From: CAZNVB01 sp964651495
GTDB lineage: Bacteria > Acidobacteriota > Aminicenantia > Aminicenantales > UBA8522
Reading direction: 5' to 3'
Assembly (NCBI GenBank): GCA_964651495.1
Contig: CAZYWP010000040.1
Coordinates: forward strand, 1 to 22,113
DNA length: 22,113 bases
Position 1 is the stretch's first letter; the number at the start of each line of letters is the position of its first letter. Position numbers and translations under genes: made by a program. The notes under the pieces are model-generated. The model was given only the letters and a program-made list of their open reading frames with translations. It did no database searches and was not told the DNA's origin. This document shows positions 14,932-22,016 of the stretch, in pieces.

Positions 14932-15960
14932 TTATAAAAGGTGCAGGTTTCCCACGTTCACCCTGGATAAATACCGGGACGCTTCCGCGAAACATTCATC
15001 GACCTGCCCTCGGGGAGTCACGGGCAGGTCGGTCATGAGGTAGTCCGGGTGGAAGACGAGGATAGAGTAAGGGATATCCGGATCCAGCCTGGCGATGAAC
15101 CGGGCGATCTCCCCGACCTCCCGGGCATCGATATAATAAGGAACCAGGAGCGTGGTCGCGGTAAGCAGATCGTTTCGGGGAAATAGTTGGGCCAGCAGTG
15201 AAAAATTTTCATAGGTGCGGCGGTTTTCTACACCGCAGAGGGCCAGTGAAAGACGGGAACTCGAAGTTTTAAGATCGAATTTGACCGTTCCACCGCTGGC
15301 CGAGGCGAGCTCGGCCGCCTTCCGAACAAGAACCGGGTGACCGGATCCGTTCCACTCCCAGCAGATACGCTTGGAGTTTCCGCTCAACCGGATGATCCGG
15401 CGGCTGACCCGGATGGCGAAGGGAAGATGCGGTTCAGGTGAGCCGCCAAAAAAGCAGACGCAGCGGACTTCGGGAGCGAGTGCTGCCGACACGATTTGCG
15501 TTTCGGTCAGCCGAGGAGCCTCGCCGAGTCGCTTGTGCGAAGAATTTTGGCAGAAAAGACAGTCGAAACTGCAGCCATAAAAAAATACGGCTAGATTGTA
15601 TCCTCTCTCCTTCGAGCCTTTGCAGAACCAGGCTGCGCAGCAGTTCGTGGGAAGGGGATCGAGATAGATGTGCGCCAGAGCCACGGGCGGAGACTCAACA
15701 GAAACAAGCCGGCCGCCGCGATTCAATCTCAGTCCGCAATAGCCGAGTTCTTCCGGCTCCGGCCGGCACTCATTGGCGCACTGCCGGCATCGGGTTGACA
15801 TAGAACTCAGCGGCGGTCGTCCGGGCAAGCCAAACTTTCGCCGCGAATCCATATGGGATTGGAGCAGAAGATCGGCGCGTTCAGTTATCCGGAGGCAATC
15901 AGGACAAAGGCTCAAGACCCGGGCGGCGGGCCTTGTACCGCAGGCAGTGCACTTATTCAT
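14932..15960 (-). CDS. Zinc-ribbon radical SAM protein (PflA/AmmeMemoRadiSam-like)
   Basis: The protein has 342 residues. Two N-terminal Cys clusters, C4-x2-C7 with C19-x2-C22 and C58-x2-C61 with C65 and C75 (RCRQCANEC ... GYC), look like zinc sites. The radical SAM cluster motif is C130-x3-C134-x2-C137 in FYGCSFDCLFCQN. Further matches to the pyruvate-formate-lyase-activase-like branch are CFFGGSPEPH (169-178; GGxP-like SAM site) and CWEWNGSG and FDLKT farther on. The protein would bind [4Fe-4S] and SAM in the cytoplasm and start radical chemistry on a protein or small molecule. No glycyl-radical enzyme or MEMO/AMMECR1 gene is adjacent, so the partner is unknown. It converges on the propeller operon and has no coupled neighbour; an AT-rich stretch upstream (15972-15992) could hold its promoter. 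Confidence 0.82.
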   Translation of the reverse strand: MNKCTACGTRPAARVLSLCPDCLRITERADLLLQSHMDSRRKFGLPGRPPLSSMSTRCRQCANECRPEPEELGYCGLRLNRGGRLVSVESPPVALAHIYLDPLPTNCCAAWFCKGSKERGYNLAVFFYGCSFDCLFCQNSSHKRLGEAPRLTETQIVSAALAPEVRCVCFFGGSPEPHLPFAIRVSRRIIRLSGNSKRICWEWNGSGHPVLVRKAAELASASGGTVKFDLKTSSSRLSLALCGVENRRTYENFSLLAQLFPRNDLLTATTLLVPYYIDAREVGEIARFIARLDPDIPYSILVFHPDYLMTDLPVTPRGQVDECFAEASRYLSRVNVGNLHLL

Positions 15961-16125
15961 GGGACACCGGCATCTTTTCTATTTTAATATAACAGAAGGA
16001 TTTGTTTTCAAAGGTTAGCCCGAAAAGGCGAATCCGAGCGCGTCTTTTCACTTCTTATGTCATCCCCGGCCTGAAAAAGGGGAAGTTGAATAGCAGAATC
16101 GAACTATACGGAGAGATACGTCCGT
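15961..16125. other. Intergenic gap between radical SAM gene and VapC gene
   Basis: This AT-rich stretch at 15972-15992 on the - strand contains TATATT and TAAAAT sequences that could serve as a -10 for the radical SAM gene. I see nothing else recognisable. Confidence 0.25.
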
Positions 16126-16557
16126 CTATTCAATATCTCCAAGCCACTTCAGCTGTTGAAAATCCTTTCTGATGGCGTTGTAAAGCTCTTGGTCGGCAGT
16201 AATCAGGGGAATGTTCTCCTTTTTTGCCACGGCTAAATAACTGGCATCATAAAGGGATCGATGATAAATTCGGCTGAGGTGAAGAGCTTCAGAGATAAAG
16301 GTGGAGAGGCTGTTTTGTTCGATCTCCAGGTTCAGAAAGCCCTCGCTGGCCTCGAGAATGACTTCTTCGTTGATCCTCCCTTTTCTCTGGGCAATCACGA
16401 GCCCATTCATCACTTCATATTCGAGGAGAGATGGAGCGATCAGGGCCAGCTCTCCGGAGAGGAATTTTTCCAAGACAATCAGAGCTTGAGAGCCGAGATC
16501 TTCATCGACCAGGTACCACTTCAAGACAACACTCGCGTCAATCACGGCGCGGTTCAC
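16126..16557 (-). CDS. vapC: VapC-type PIN-domain ribonuclease toxin
   Basis: The 143-residue protein is the normal size for the family. The acidic residues of the PIN active site are in place: D7 (VIDASV), E46 (SLLEYE), D104 (RSLYDASYLAVA) and D122 (ITADQEL). The family cuts tRNA or rRNA with Mg2+ when released from its antitoxin. The ATG overlaps the end of the Phd-like antitoxin gene by 4 bases (16554-16557), so the two are co-translated, antitoxin first. The antitoxin is of the Phd/YefM type rather than AbrB or RHH, a pairing known for PIN toxins. All four key residues and full length suggest it is active. Confidence 0.9.
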   Translation of the reverse strand: MNRAVIDASVVLKWYLVDEDLGSQALIVLEKFLSGELALIAPSLLEYEVMNGLVIAQRKGRINEEVILEASEGFLNLEIEQNSLSTFISEALHLSRIYHRSLYDASYLAVAKKENIPLITADQELYNAIRKDFQQLKWLGDIE

Positions 16558-16820
16558 GGCTTTTTCTCCAGCTGTCTTTTCGATTCCTCATACACTTCGT
16601 CAGCTTGAACACGCGCTTGAAGGAAGGCCTTCCTGGCCTCCATGATTTTCTGGAAACCTCCCAGGCGCCTCGAGCGCCGGTATTCTTCGTAAGGGACGAT
16701 TACGGCAACAGGCCGCCCCCGCCTGGTGACGATGATGTCCCTGTTTTTTTGAGCCGCGTCTTTGATGATGCGGCTGAACCCTTTTTTCCCCTCGGCAATG
16801 CTAACTATTGACTCTTTCAT
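16554..16820 (-). CDS. Phd/YefM-family antitoxin
   Basis: The 88-residue protein has the N-terminal Phd/YefM DNA-binding fold: SIAEGKKGFSRIIKDA (7-22), then DIIVTRRGRPVAVIVPYEEY (28-47). The C-terminal tail is helical and charged (KIMEARKAFLQAR, then VYEESKRQLEKKP) and would wrap the toxin. A strong AGGAGG site (complement of CCTCCT, 16825-16830) precedes the ATG. It is the first gene of the operon, which gives excess antitoxin. It probably represses its own promoter through the palindrome at 16834-16852. Confidence 0.9.
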   Translation of the reverse strand: MKESIVSIAEGKKGFSRIIKDAAQKNRDIIVTRRGRPVAVIVPYEEYRRSRRLGGFQKIMEARKAFLQARVQADEVYEESKRQLEKKP

Positions 16821-16833
16821 ATGACCTCCTGAA

Positions 16834-16852
16834 TAGTCATAAATTATGACTA
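16834..16852 (-). promoter_or_regulatory. Operator palindrome of the antitoxin-toxin operon
   Basis: TAGTCATAA, one central A, and TTATGACTA form a perfect inverted repeat of 9-bp arms. It lies between the -10 element and the antitoxin start codon, the normal place for a Phd-type autorepressor site. Confidence 0.8.
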
Positions 16853-16881
16853 ATAATAAGCTCCTGTTTCGATTTTGTCAA
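16853..16881 (-). promoter_or_regulatory. Sigma70 promoter of the antitoxin-toxin operon
   Basis: On the - strand TTGACA (16881-16876) is followed after 17 bases by TATTAT (16858-16853). Both hexamers are near or at consensus. Transcription would begin inside the adjoining palindrome, so a bound dimer would block the polymerase. Confidence 0.75.
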
Positions 16882-16968
16882 GGCAGAGCGCTGACTATGC
16901 CCTAAAAATCCGGGGCGCCATTTCAGGCAAATCTTTGCCGAGAATATTGGCTTGCAGAGCTAAAAAGC

Positions 16969-17061
16969 CTAAAATCCTATGATATCCAAGCCTTCAATCA
17001 GGCTATAGTCCCGCCTATCCAGAGTCACCAGGGAAAAATCCCAGCGAAATGCAGAGGGAAT
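16969..17061 (-). pseudogene. C-terminal remnant of a second PIN-domain toxin
   Basis: Read on the - strand, the sequence just past the ceramidase-like gene stop is open for about 30 codons to the TAG at 16971-16969. It gives the peptide ends IPSAFRWDFSLVTLDRRDYS and then LIEGLDIIGF. This matches the usual VapC C-terminus pattern (small-residue helix, W/F, LVT.D..D...I.GL). The upstream part, with D7-like and E-like residues, is missing because the frame runs into the hydrolase gene. No start codon with ribosome site precedes it. Confidence 0.55.
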
Positions 17062-18407
17062 CAACATACGAGGAGGGAGCGGAAGGCGGAGAGGATGCGG
17101 TCGGCGGCATCCCGGCTGAGGCAGCTTGCGGACCCGGTTCGGGTCTCATATCCGCCGCGGCCGAAATTGTCCTTGAGCGGGATATAGCCATAATAACCGT
17201 TGGCCAGGGCGACAGGAAAAATAAGGTCATAGCCAGGAATCGCTTTAAGAGCAAGCCCGATCTCGACAAAAGGCTCGCCGGGCATGGCGGCAAAGGCCGA
17301 ACTGCCCAACTTGAAAACCTGAAGCGGCACGGAGTAGCTTCCCGGCTTGTGCTCGGCAAATTGAACGAGTTCCCGGGCGAATAGCCGTTCGACGGCCGGA
17401 TCCCCTTTGGCCAGGTCTTCCGCCGTCAGTGCTCTTGCTTTACCCTGATTCTGCAGGACTTCTTGTGACAAAATCTCTCTGGCACTCCGGAGTTCGGCTT
17501 CCATAACTTCTCTGGGTGGAATCGGCAGAATGACCTCTTTTGCTGAGAGACTCTCAGCCAGTCCGGGTCGACCTTCCAAAGTGACCGGCCTTAGTTCATC
17601 CATAGAACCAGCAATGATCTCCGCGTAAGCGCGCCCAAGCCTTTCGGCTTCTTCATAATTCGACTGCGGCCGGTCATCCTCAAATTCGAGGTGGTTGATG
17701 TTCCCCTGGGGGGCAAGGAAGAGAAAAACGGGGATGCGAGTTCCCAACAATTCATTAAGACGCCTCTCCATAAATCCCGGCCAGTCGGCTGATATCTTCA
17801 TCCCACCGATGGTATCCGTGTGGTTGGAGATGTTGACGAACACGGCCTGCAGGTCCCCCCGCTCATCCTTGAACACAATCGAATTCGCCTCCCTATCGAC
17901 AGCCCCTTCGGGCTCGCGCCTCTCGGGCGACTTCTTCGGCGGGTTGGTGACGACGCTCCCGTCCTTCATGAACCAGCGGCGGTTGAAGGAGAGCCCTTCA
18001 TAAGTCGCCCGGGCGACCGAAATCGAGCTCGGCTGTTGAGGCTTCAGGCGGACGGCCTCTTCGACCACCGTCTTCTTGAGGTCCTCCAAGTACCTTTCAT
18101 CCCTGGCCAAGCCGAAAAACCCGACCAGGTCCGGCCCGGTATGGATATGGGAAGTGAAGATCATGATCTCGTGCTTCTTGAAGTGGCTCTTTCGGGCGAT
18201 CTCTCGCCGGATCTCGTCGGCGTCTTCGACCGGGATGGCGCAATTATCGACCTGAATGAAAAGGAGATGATTCTCGCCGTTTCCTAAGGCCCCCAGCCGC
18301 ATATACAGGGGGTCGAGCACGCCCTCGGATATGCGCTCGTTGAAGTACCCGGCCAGCCGCACCGGATAGGCCGGTGTGATGTCCACTTTTTTGAACTGAA
18401 CGAACAT
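17061..18407 (-). CDS. Neutral/alkaline ceramidase-like (PF04734-type) hydrolase
   Basis: The protein has 448 residues from the ATG at 18407, chosen because it gives the family's usual opening, KKVDITPAYPVRLAGYF, and has GGGA about 6 bases upstream; ATGs at 18422 and 18431 are alternatives. Zinc-site landmarks are TSHIHTGPD (85-93; H87, H89), the equivalent of the ceramidase SHTHSGPG, and NISNHTDT (H196). A stretch with NHLEFEDD-like acidic sequence and the end GYYGYIPLKDNF...YETR (about 410-430) is also typical. No signal peptide is present, and the C-terminal ceramidase domain of secreted enzymes is absent, so it is a single-domain cytoplasmic amidase-like form. The substrate may be an N-acyl sugar or amide rather than ceramide. 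It is divergent from the symporter operon. Its last residues lie at a junction with a PIN-gene remnant, so the tail may be altered. Confidence 0.82.
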   Translation of the reverse strand: MFVQFKKVDITPAYPVRLAGYFNERISEGVLDPLYMRLGALGNGENHLLFIQVDNCAIPVEDADEIRREIARKSHFKKHEIMIFTSHIHTGPDLVGFFGLARDERYLEDLKKTVVEEAVRLKPQQPSSISVARATYEGLSFNRRWFMKDGSVVTNPPKKSPERREPEGAVDREANSIVFKDERGDLQAVFVNISNHTDTIGGMKISADWPGFMERRLNELLGTRIPVFLFLAPQGNINHLEFEDDRPQSNYEEAERLGRAYAEIIAGSMDELRPVTLEGRPGLAESLSAKEVILPIPPREVMEAELRSAREILSQEVLQNQGKARALTAEDLAKGDPAVERLFARELVQFAEHKPGSYSVPLQVFKLGSSAFAAMPGEPFVEIGLALKAIPGYDLIFPVALANGYYGYIPLKDNFGRGGYETRTGSASCLSRDAADRILSAFRSLLVC

Positions 18408-18431
18408 GTCTTTTCCCGCCATGAGAGACAT

Positions 18432-18437
18432 ATTATA
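18432..18437 (-). promoter_or_regulatory. Perfect TATAAT -10 upstream of the ceramidase-like gene
   Basis: On the - strand TATAAT directly precedes the ATG at 18431. A transcript from it would begin near 18425, which favours one of the downstream ATGs (18422 or 18407) as the true start. No good -35 is seen 17 bases upstream. Confidence 0.4.
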
Positions 18438-18533
18438 TTCAAATCCATTCGACAAGAGAACTCCTGATGTACTCCGTTTTACCGACAACGACTGACCGTG
18501 AGTTCCGGCGAGATAATACCCGAGATTTTCTTG

Positions 18534-18562
18534 TTGACAAAGGCGCCATAGTCGCCATAATT
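18534..18562 (+). promoter_or_regulatory. Sigma70 promoter for the symporter operon
   Basis: TTGACA (18534-18539) is followed after 17 bases by ATAATT (18557-18562). The spacer contains a short tandem CGCCATA-GT-CGCCATA that could bind a regulator. A GGCCGG-AG-CCGGCC palindrome follows in the leader before ATG 18624. Confidence 0.6.
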
Positions 18563-18623
18563 TGGAAAGTCCGGCCGGAGCCGGCCTCATGCGGAGCGAT
18601 GAGTTTGATCGGAGCGTAAAGAT

Positions 18624-20123
18624 ATGACCCATTTTTCCTGGCTTGTGGACGGCAGCATCATCGGCCTCTATCTCCTGGCGACCATGGTGGCGGGCATCAT
18701 GGTCCGCAAGTACGTCGGCAAGGTGGAGCATTTCCTGGTGGCGGGCCGCGAGATGAACGTCTATCTCGGGATCGCCTCGCTCGCCGCCACCGAGTTCGGC
18801 GTCGTCACCTGCATGTACACGGCCCAGAACGGGTACCGCTACGGGTTCGCCGGAGCGACCCCGGGGATTCTCCAGGCCCTGGCCATGTTCTTCGTCGGGA
18901 TTACCGGGTTCTGCATCAAACCGCTGCGGGATTCCGGCGTCATCACCATCCCCGAGCTCTTCGAGAAGAAGTTCGGGCCCAAGATCCGCTGGGCGGCCGG
19001 CGTCGTCATCGTTCTTGGCGGCCTCCTCAACATGGGCGTTTTCCTGCGCACGGGCGGCGAATTTCTGGTCCAGGTCACGGGCCTGAACATCAAGTACCTC
19101 GAGATCACCATGACGGCTCTCCTTATCATGGTCGCCTTCTATACAATCCTCGGCGGAATGCTATCGGTCCTGGTCACGGATTTTCTCCAGTTCATCGTCA
19201 TGAGCGTGGGGCTGATTGTCGTGACCATCCTGATCCTGGTCAAGGTGGGCTGGGGGACGATCATCAAGACCGTGGAGACCCACTATGGAGCGGGCGGTTT
19301 CAATCCCTTTGTCAACCCCGAAATGGGCTGGCCCTTCGTCCTTTTCAACGCCTTCCTCAACATGGCCGCCGTCCTGACCTGGCAGACGACAATCGTCCGC
19401 GTCCTGTCGGCCAAGGATACCAAGACCGGCCTCAAAATTTACAAGGGAACAGCCTTCTTTTTCGTCTGCCGCTTCCTCATCCCGGGGATCTGGGGCATGG
19501 CGGCCCTGGCCACGCTGACTGCCACGCAAGTGGGATCTAACACGCTCCATGCGATGCCTTTTCTGCTGAGCTCGATCGTCCCGGTCGGCATGATGGGACT
19601 CCTCATCGCCGCCATGCTGGCCGCGGACATGTCCACCGATTCCTCTTATATGCTCACCTGGGGAAGCGTCATCTACAATGACATTATGGCGCCTTTCCGC
19701 AAGACCAAGTGGACAGAGAAAAAGGGGTTGCTCTGGAACCGGATGATCATCGCCGTGATCGGCGTCTTCCTCCTGGTCTACGGCCTCTGGTACCCGCTTA
19801 AGGGAGACCTGTGGACGTATCTCGGCGTCACGGGAACGATCTATCTCTCCAGCATGTCGGTGCTGCTCATCGCCTGCAACTACTGGAAGCGGGCGAACAA
19901 CTGGGGAGCGGCGGCGGCCATCGTCTTCGGCGCCGTCATCCCGGTGAGTTTCCTGGTCCTGGAACAAGTCGAATCCACGGCGGGGCTGGCCAAGAGGATC
20001 GGGCCGTATTATTCCGGCATCGCCACTTACCTGATCGTCGGGGCGGCCATGGTCATCGGCTCGCTCCTCAAACCGAAGCTCAAGCTTGGCCAGCCGGCCC
20101 TCGAGGGAGGTTCCCATGCTTAA
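18624..20123 (+). CDS. Sodium:solute symporter (SSS family)
   Basis: The 499-residue protein has the SSS layout of about 13 hydrophobic spans. It opens with VDGSIIGLYLLATMVAGIMV, then the family segment VEHFLVAGREMNVYLGIASLAATEFG (first half about residues 34-48), typical of the sugar/pantothenate/proline symporters. It also has YTILGGMLSVLVTDFLQF (about 172-190), the signature containing the conserved GGM.....TD pattern, and later MLAADMSTDSSYMLTWGS with the Na2-site serine/threonine region. It would use the Na+ gradient to import a small solute: sugar, acid, polyol or amino acid. GGAG about 9 bases upstream marks the start. The stop codon lies inside the next gene, which encodes a tiny membrane protein, and an amidohydrolase follows. 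The transported solute is therefore probably the substrate of that hydrolase. Confidence 0.92.
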   Translation: MTHFSWLVDGSIIGLYLLATMVAGIMVRKYVGKVEHFLVAGREMNVYLGIASLAATEFGVVTCMYTAQNGYRYGFAGATPGILQALAMFFVGITGFCIKPLRDSGVITIPELFEKKFGPKIRWAAGVVIVLGGLLNMGVFLRTGGEFLVQVTGLNIKYLEITMTALLIMVAFYTILGGMLSVLVTDFLQFIVMSVGLIVVTILILVKVGWGTIIKTVETHYGAGGFNPFVNPEMGWPFVLFNAFLNMAAVLTWQTTIVRVLSAKDTKTGLKIYKGTAFFFVCRFLIPGIWGMAALATLTATQVGSNTLHAMPFLLSSIVPVGMMGLLIAAMLAADMSTDSSYMLTWGSVIYNDIMAPFRKTKWTEKKGLLWNRMIIAVIGVFLLVYGLWYPLKGDLWTYLGVTGTIYLSSMSVLLIACNYWKRANNWGAAAAIVFGAVIPVSFLVLEQVESTAGLAKRIGPYYSGIATYLIVGAAMVIGSLLKPKLKLGQPALEGGSHA

Positions 20124-20268
20124 ACACGGATTCTGGCTCTTGCTCACGGCCGCGGTCATCATCTGGTATTCGACCGTGACGGTCTTTGTGGCCTGGAAGG
20201 GGCTCAAGGACATCAAGCAAATGCTGGCTCGGCTGGGCCAACAGCGGGACTCCGAAAAAACCAAATGA
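20116..20268 (+). CDS. Small one-helix membrane protein, likely symporter accessory subunit
   Basis: The 50-residue protein reads MLKHGFWLLLTAAVIIWYST and continues VTVFVAWKGLKDIKQMLARL before a charged tail. One transmembrane helix is predicted at about residues 6-25. It starts 8 bases inside the symporter gene in another frame, with GGGAGG about 6 bases upstream of ATG 20116, and its stop overlaps the amidohydrolase start (ATGA). Small one-helix proteins encoded just after SSS symporters are known as accessory proteins (for example YhdT next to PanF), so the role is inferred from position. An earlier in-frame ATG at 20086 lies within the symporter and would add unneeded residues. Confidence 0.8.
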   Translation: MLKHGFWLLLTAAVIIWYSTVTVFVAWKGLKDIKQMLARLGQQRDSEKTK

Positions 20269-21089
20269 CGGCCGTCTCGGATATCCAATCGTTTCGGGCG
20301 ATCGATATCCACGGTCATGTCGGCAGCTACAAAGGCTCGGCGCTCGACCTCATCGATGGTTTCTATTCCGGCGGGCCGGAGGACGTGCTCAGGCGCGCCG
20401 CCTTCGGCAACATTGAATATACGTTTGTCTCGCCGCTCCGAGCGATTTTCATCCACTACGGGGGCGACTCCGTGGCGGCAAACAGAGAGCTGGCCGCCGA
20501 AATCCAGCGCTTTCCCGGGCTTTTCCATTGGGCGGTCGTAGAGCCGGGGCGGCCGGAGACATTCACCCAGGCGGATGACTTCCTGCAGACGCCGCGCTGT
20601 GTCGGCATCAAGATCCACCCGGAGCTGCACAAGTACCCGATCAAGGATCACGGGGCGAGAATCTTCGAATTCGCCGCCCGCCGGGGAGCCGTCATCCTGA
20701 GCCACAGCGGAGAGGACCTCAGCGCTCCTACAGATTTTATCCCCTTCGCCGATGACTTCCCCGGGGTGACACTCATTCTCGCTCACATCGGCTGGAGCCG
20801 GGACGGAAATATGACGCGCCAGGTTCGGGCCGTCCAGATGAGCAAGCACGGGAATGTATTCGCCGACACCTCGAGCTCGATGTCCATCACCAGCAACCTG
20901 ATTGAGTGGGCGGTGCGGGAGATCGGGCCAGAAAGTATTTTCTTCGGGACCGACACGCCGTTGTATTTTTCGCCCATGCAGAGAGCCCGGATCGACAATG
21001 CGGAAATCAGCGACGAGGCGAAGAAAATGATCCTGCGGGGGAACGCCGAGCGGCTCTTCGGCGCTAAACTGGGATCGGCTTCAGAGTAG
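20265..21089 (+). CDS. Amidohydrolase-2 family metal-dependent hydrolase (complete metal site)
   Basis: The 274-residue protein has every ligand the operon's other two small amidohydrolases share out between them: IDIHGH (13-18; H16, H18), GIKIHPE (114-120; K116, H118), ILSHSGE (144-150; H147), LILAHIGW (170-177; H174) and FFGTDTP (226-232; D230). The family hydrolyses or decarboxylates small organic acids, lactones and amides in the cytoplasm. It is the third gene of the symporter operon, translated by ATGA overlap with the accessory protein. It should therefore process the imported compound. It gives an internal standard for judging proteins A and B upstream. Confidence 0.9.
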   Translation: MTAVSDIQSFRAIDIHGHVGSYKGSALDLIDGFYSGGPEDVLRRAAFGNIEYTFVSPLRAIFIHYGGDSVAANRELAAEIQRFPGLFHWAVVEPGRPETFTQADDFLQTPRCVGIKIHPELHKYPIKDHGARIFEFAARRGAVILSHSGEDLSAPTDFIPFADDFPGVTLILAHIGWSRDGNMTRQVRAVQMSKHGNVFADTSSSMSITSNLIEWAVREIGPESIFFGTDTPLYFSPMQRARIDNAEISDEAKKMILRGNAERLFGAKLGSASE

Positions 21090-21114
21090 AGGTAATTCTC
21101 TGTTTTCTGCCCAA

Positions 21115-21130
21115 GACCGCGGCCTCGGTC
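21115..21130. terminator. Weak hairpin between convergent genes
   Basis: GACCG (21115-21119) pairs with CGGTC (21126-21130) around a 6-base loop, between the convergent amidohydrolase and isomerase genes. There is no T-run, so a terminator role is only a guess. Confidence 0.25.
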
Positions 21131-21161
21131 GTTGAATGCCCCGTCCCATTTCAAACGAAGT

Positions 21162-22016
21162 TCAAAGCTTGAGGATGGCGTCCATGGCGCGCGAGGTGTT
21201 CTCGATCAAGACCTCCGGCCAGTGTTTGTAGATCGGGATCATCTCCGCGGTCAGCGGACCGCTGTAACCTACTTCGCGAAGGGCCTTCATCACTTCGGGC
21301 CAGTTCACGTCTCCCGAAAGGAGGTCGACGAACGCGTCCGCCGTCCCGACCGAGCGACGGAAATCCTTGAGGTGGACGCGTTTGATCCGCTTCCCCTGGA
21401 TCCGGATCCACTGTTCGGGATAGCCGACGAGCATGGAGTTCCCGACGTCAAAGTAGGAGCCGATCCAGGCGGAGTTGAATTGATCGATGAAAGCGCGCAT
21501 GGCAAACGGGTCGACGAGGAACTTGTTCCAGACATTCTCGATCCCGATGGCCACCTTAGCGGCCTCTGCTTGGGGAATGAGCGAGAAAACGGAATCCGTC
21601 GCCCTCTTGTAGACCGTGTCATAATTGACGACCGCCGCCGAGGGGTCAAAAAAGACATCCACCGCGCCCGGGATCAGGAGAACGGCGCCGGCCTCGAGCC
21701 AGGCGGCCGTTTCAATGAGTCTGTTGGCAATGTCCAGGGCTTCGGCGCGGACTTTGGGGTCGTCCGCAGAAAGGGACTTACCCCAGAAAAGGCCGGTCGC
21801 CACAGAGGATATTTGAATCCCGGCGTCGCCAGCGGCCCTGACGATGTTTTTGGCCTCTTTTTCAGTGGTGGAAAGACAGAGGTCCCCCGCTCCGGAGAGA
21901 GCCACTTCTACCGCCTCAAACCCGGCTTTCTTGGCCCGAGTGAAGACATCGACGACCGGCACTGTGCCCTCCAAGCCTCCCTGGAACGACCAATAGCTGA
22001 TGCTTTTGATAAACAT
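21162..22016 (-). CDS. Sugar phosphate isomerase/epimerase (AP endonuclease 2 family TIM barrel)
   Basis: The 284-residue protein has the family's four metal-ligand strands in order: IGIENVW (157-163; E160), GSYFDVGN (186-193; D190), RVHLKDF (213-219; H215) and LTAEMIP (255-261; E258). It resembles xylose isomerase-like, hydroxypyruvate isomerase and inosose or ketose epimerases. No signal peptide is seen. The ATG follows the stop of the upstream Gfo/Idh/MocA gene with no spacing (TGA then ATG), so the two form a coupled pair. Such pairs occur in inositol and rare-sugar catabolism: one oxidises, the other isomerises or dehydrates. The exact sugar is unknown. It is transcribed towards the symporter operon. 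Confidence 0.88.
   Translation of the reverse strand: MFIKSISYWSFQGGLEGTVPVVDVFTRAKKAGFEAVEVALSGAGDLCLSTTEKEAKNIVRAAGDAGIQISSVATGLFWGKSLSADDPKVRAEALDIANRLIETAAWLEAGAVLLIPGAVDVFFDPSAAVVNYDTVYKRATDSVFSLIPQAEAAKVAIGIENVWNKFLVDPFAMRAFIDQFNSAWIGSYFDVGNSMLVGYPEQWIRIQGKRIKRVHLKDFRRSVGTADAFVDLLSGDVNWPEVMKALREVGYSGPLTAEMIPIYKHWPEVLIENTSRAMDAILKL

Noticed and set aside
16927..16940. Short palindrome GGCAAA-TC-TTTGCC
   Set aside because: The two-base loop and lack of a T-run or nearby start make a functional role unsupported.
18408..18731. N-terminal extension of the ceramidase-like gene to 18731
   Set aside because: The added sequence overlaps the divergent symporter start and its promoter and shows no family similarity.
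19161..20849. 562-codon open frame on the - strand
   Set aside because: It is antisense to the symporter, the small membrane protein and the amidohydrolase. Its composition is very rich in Arg, Asp, Gly and His with no domain.
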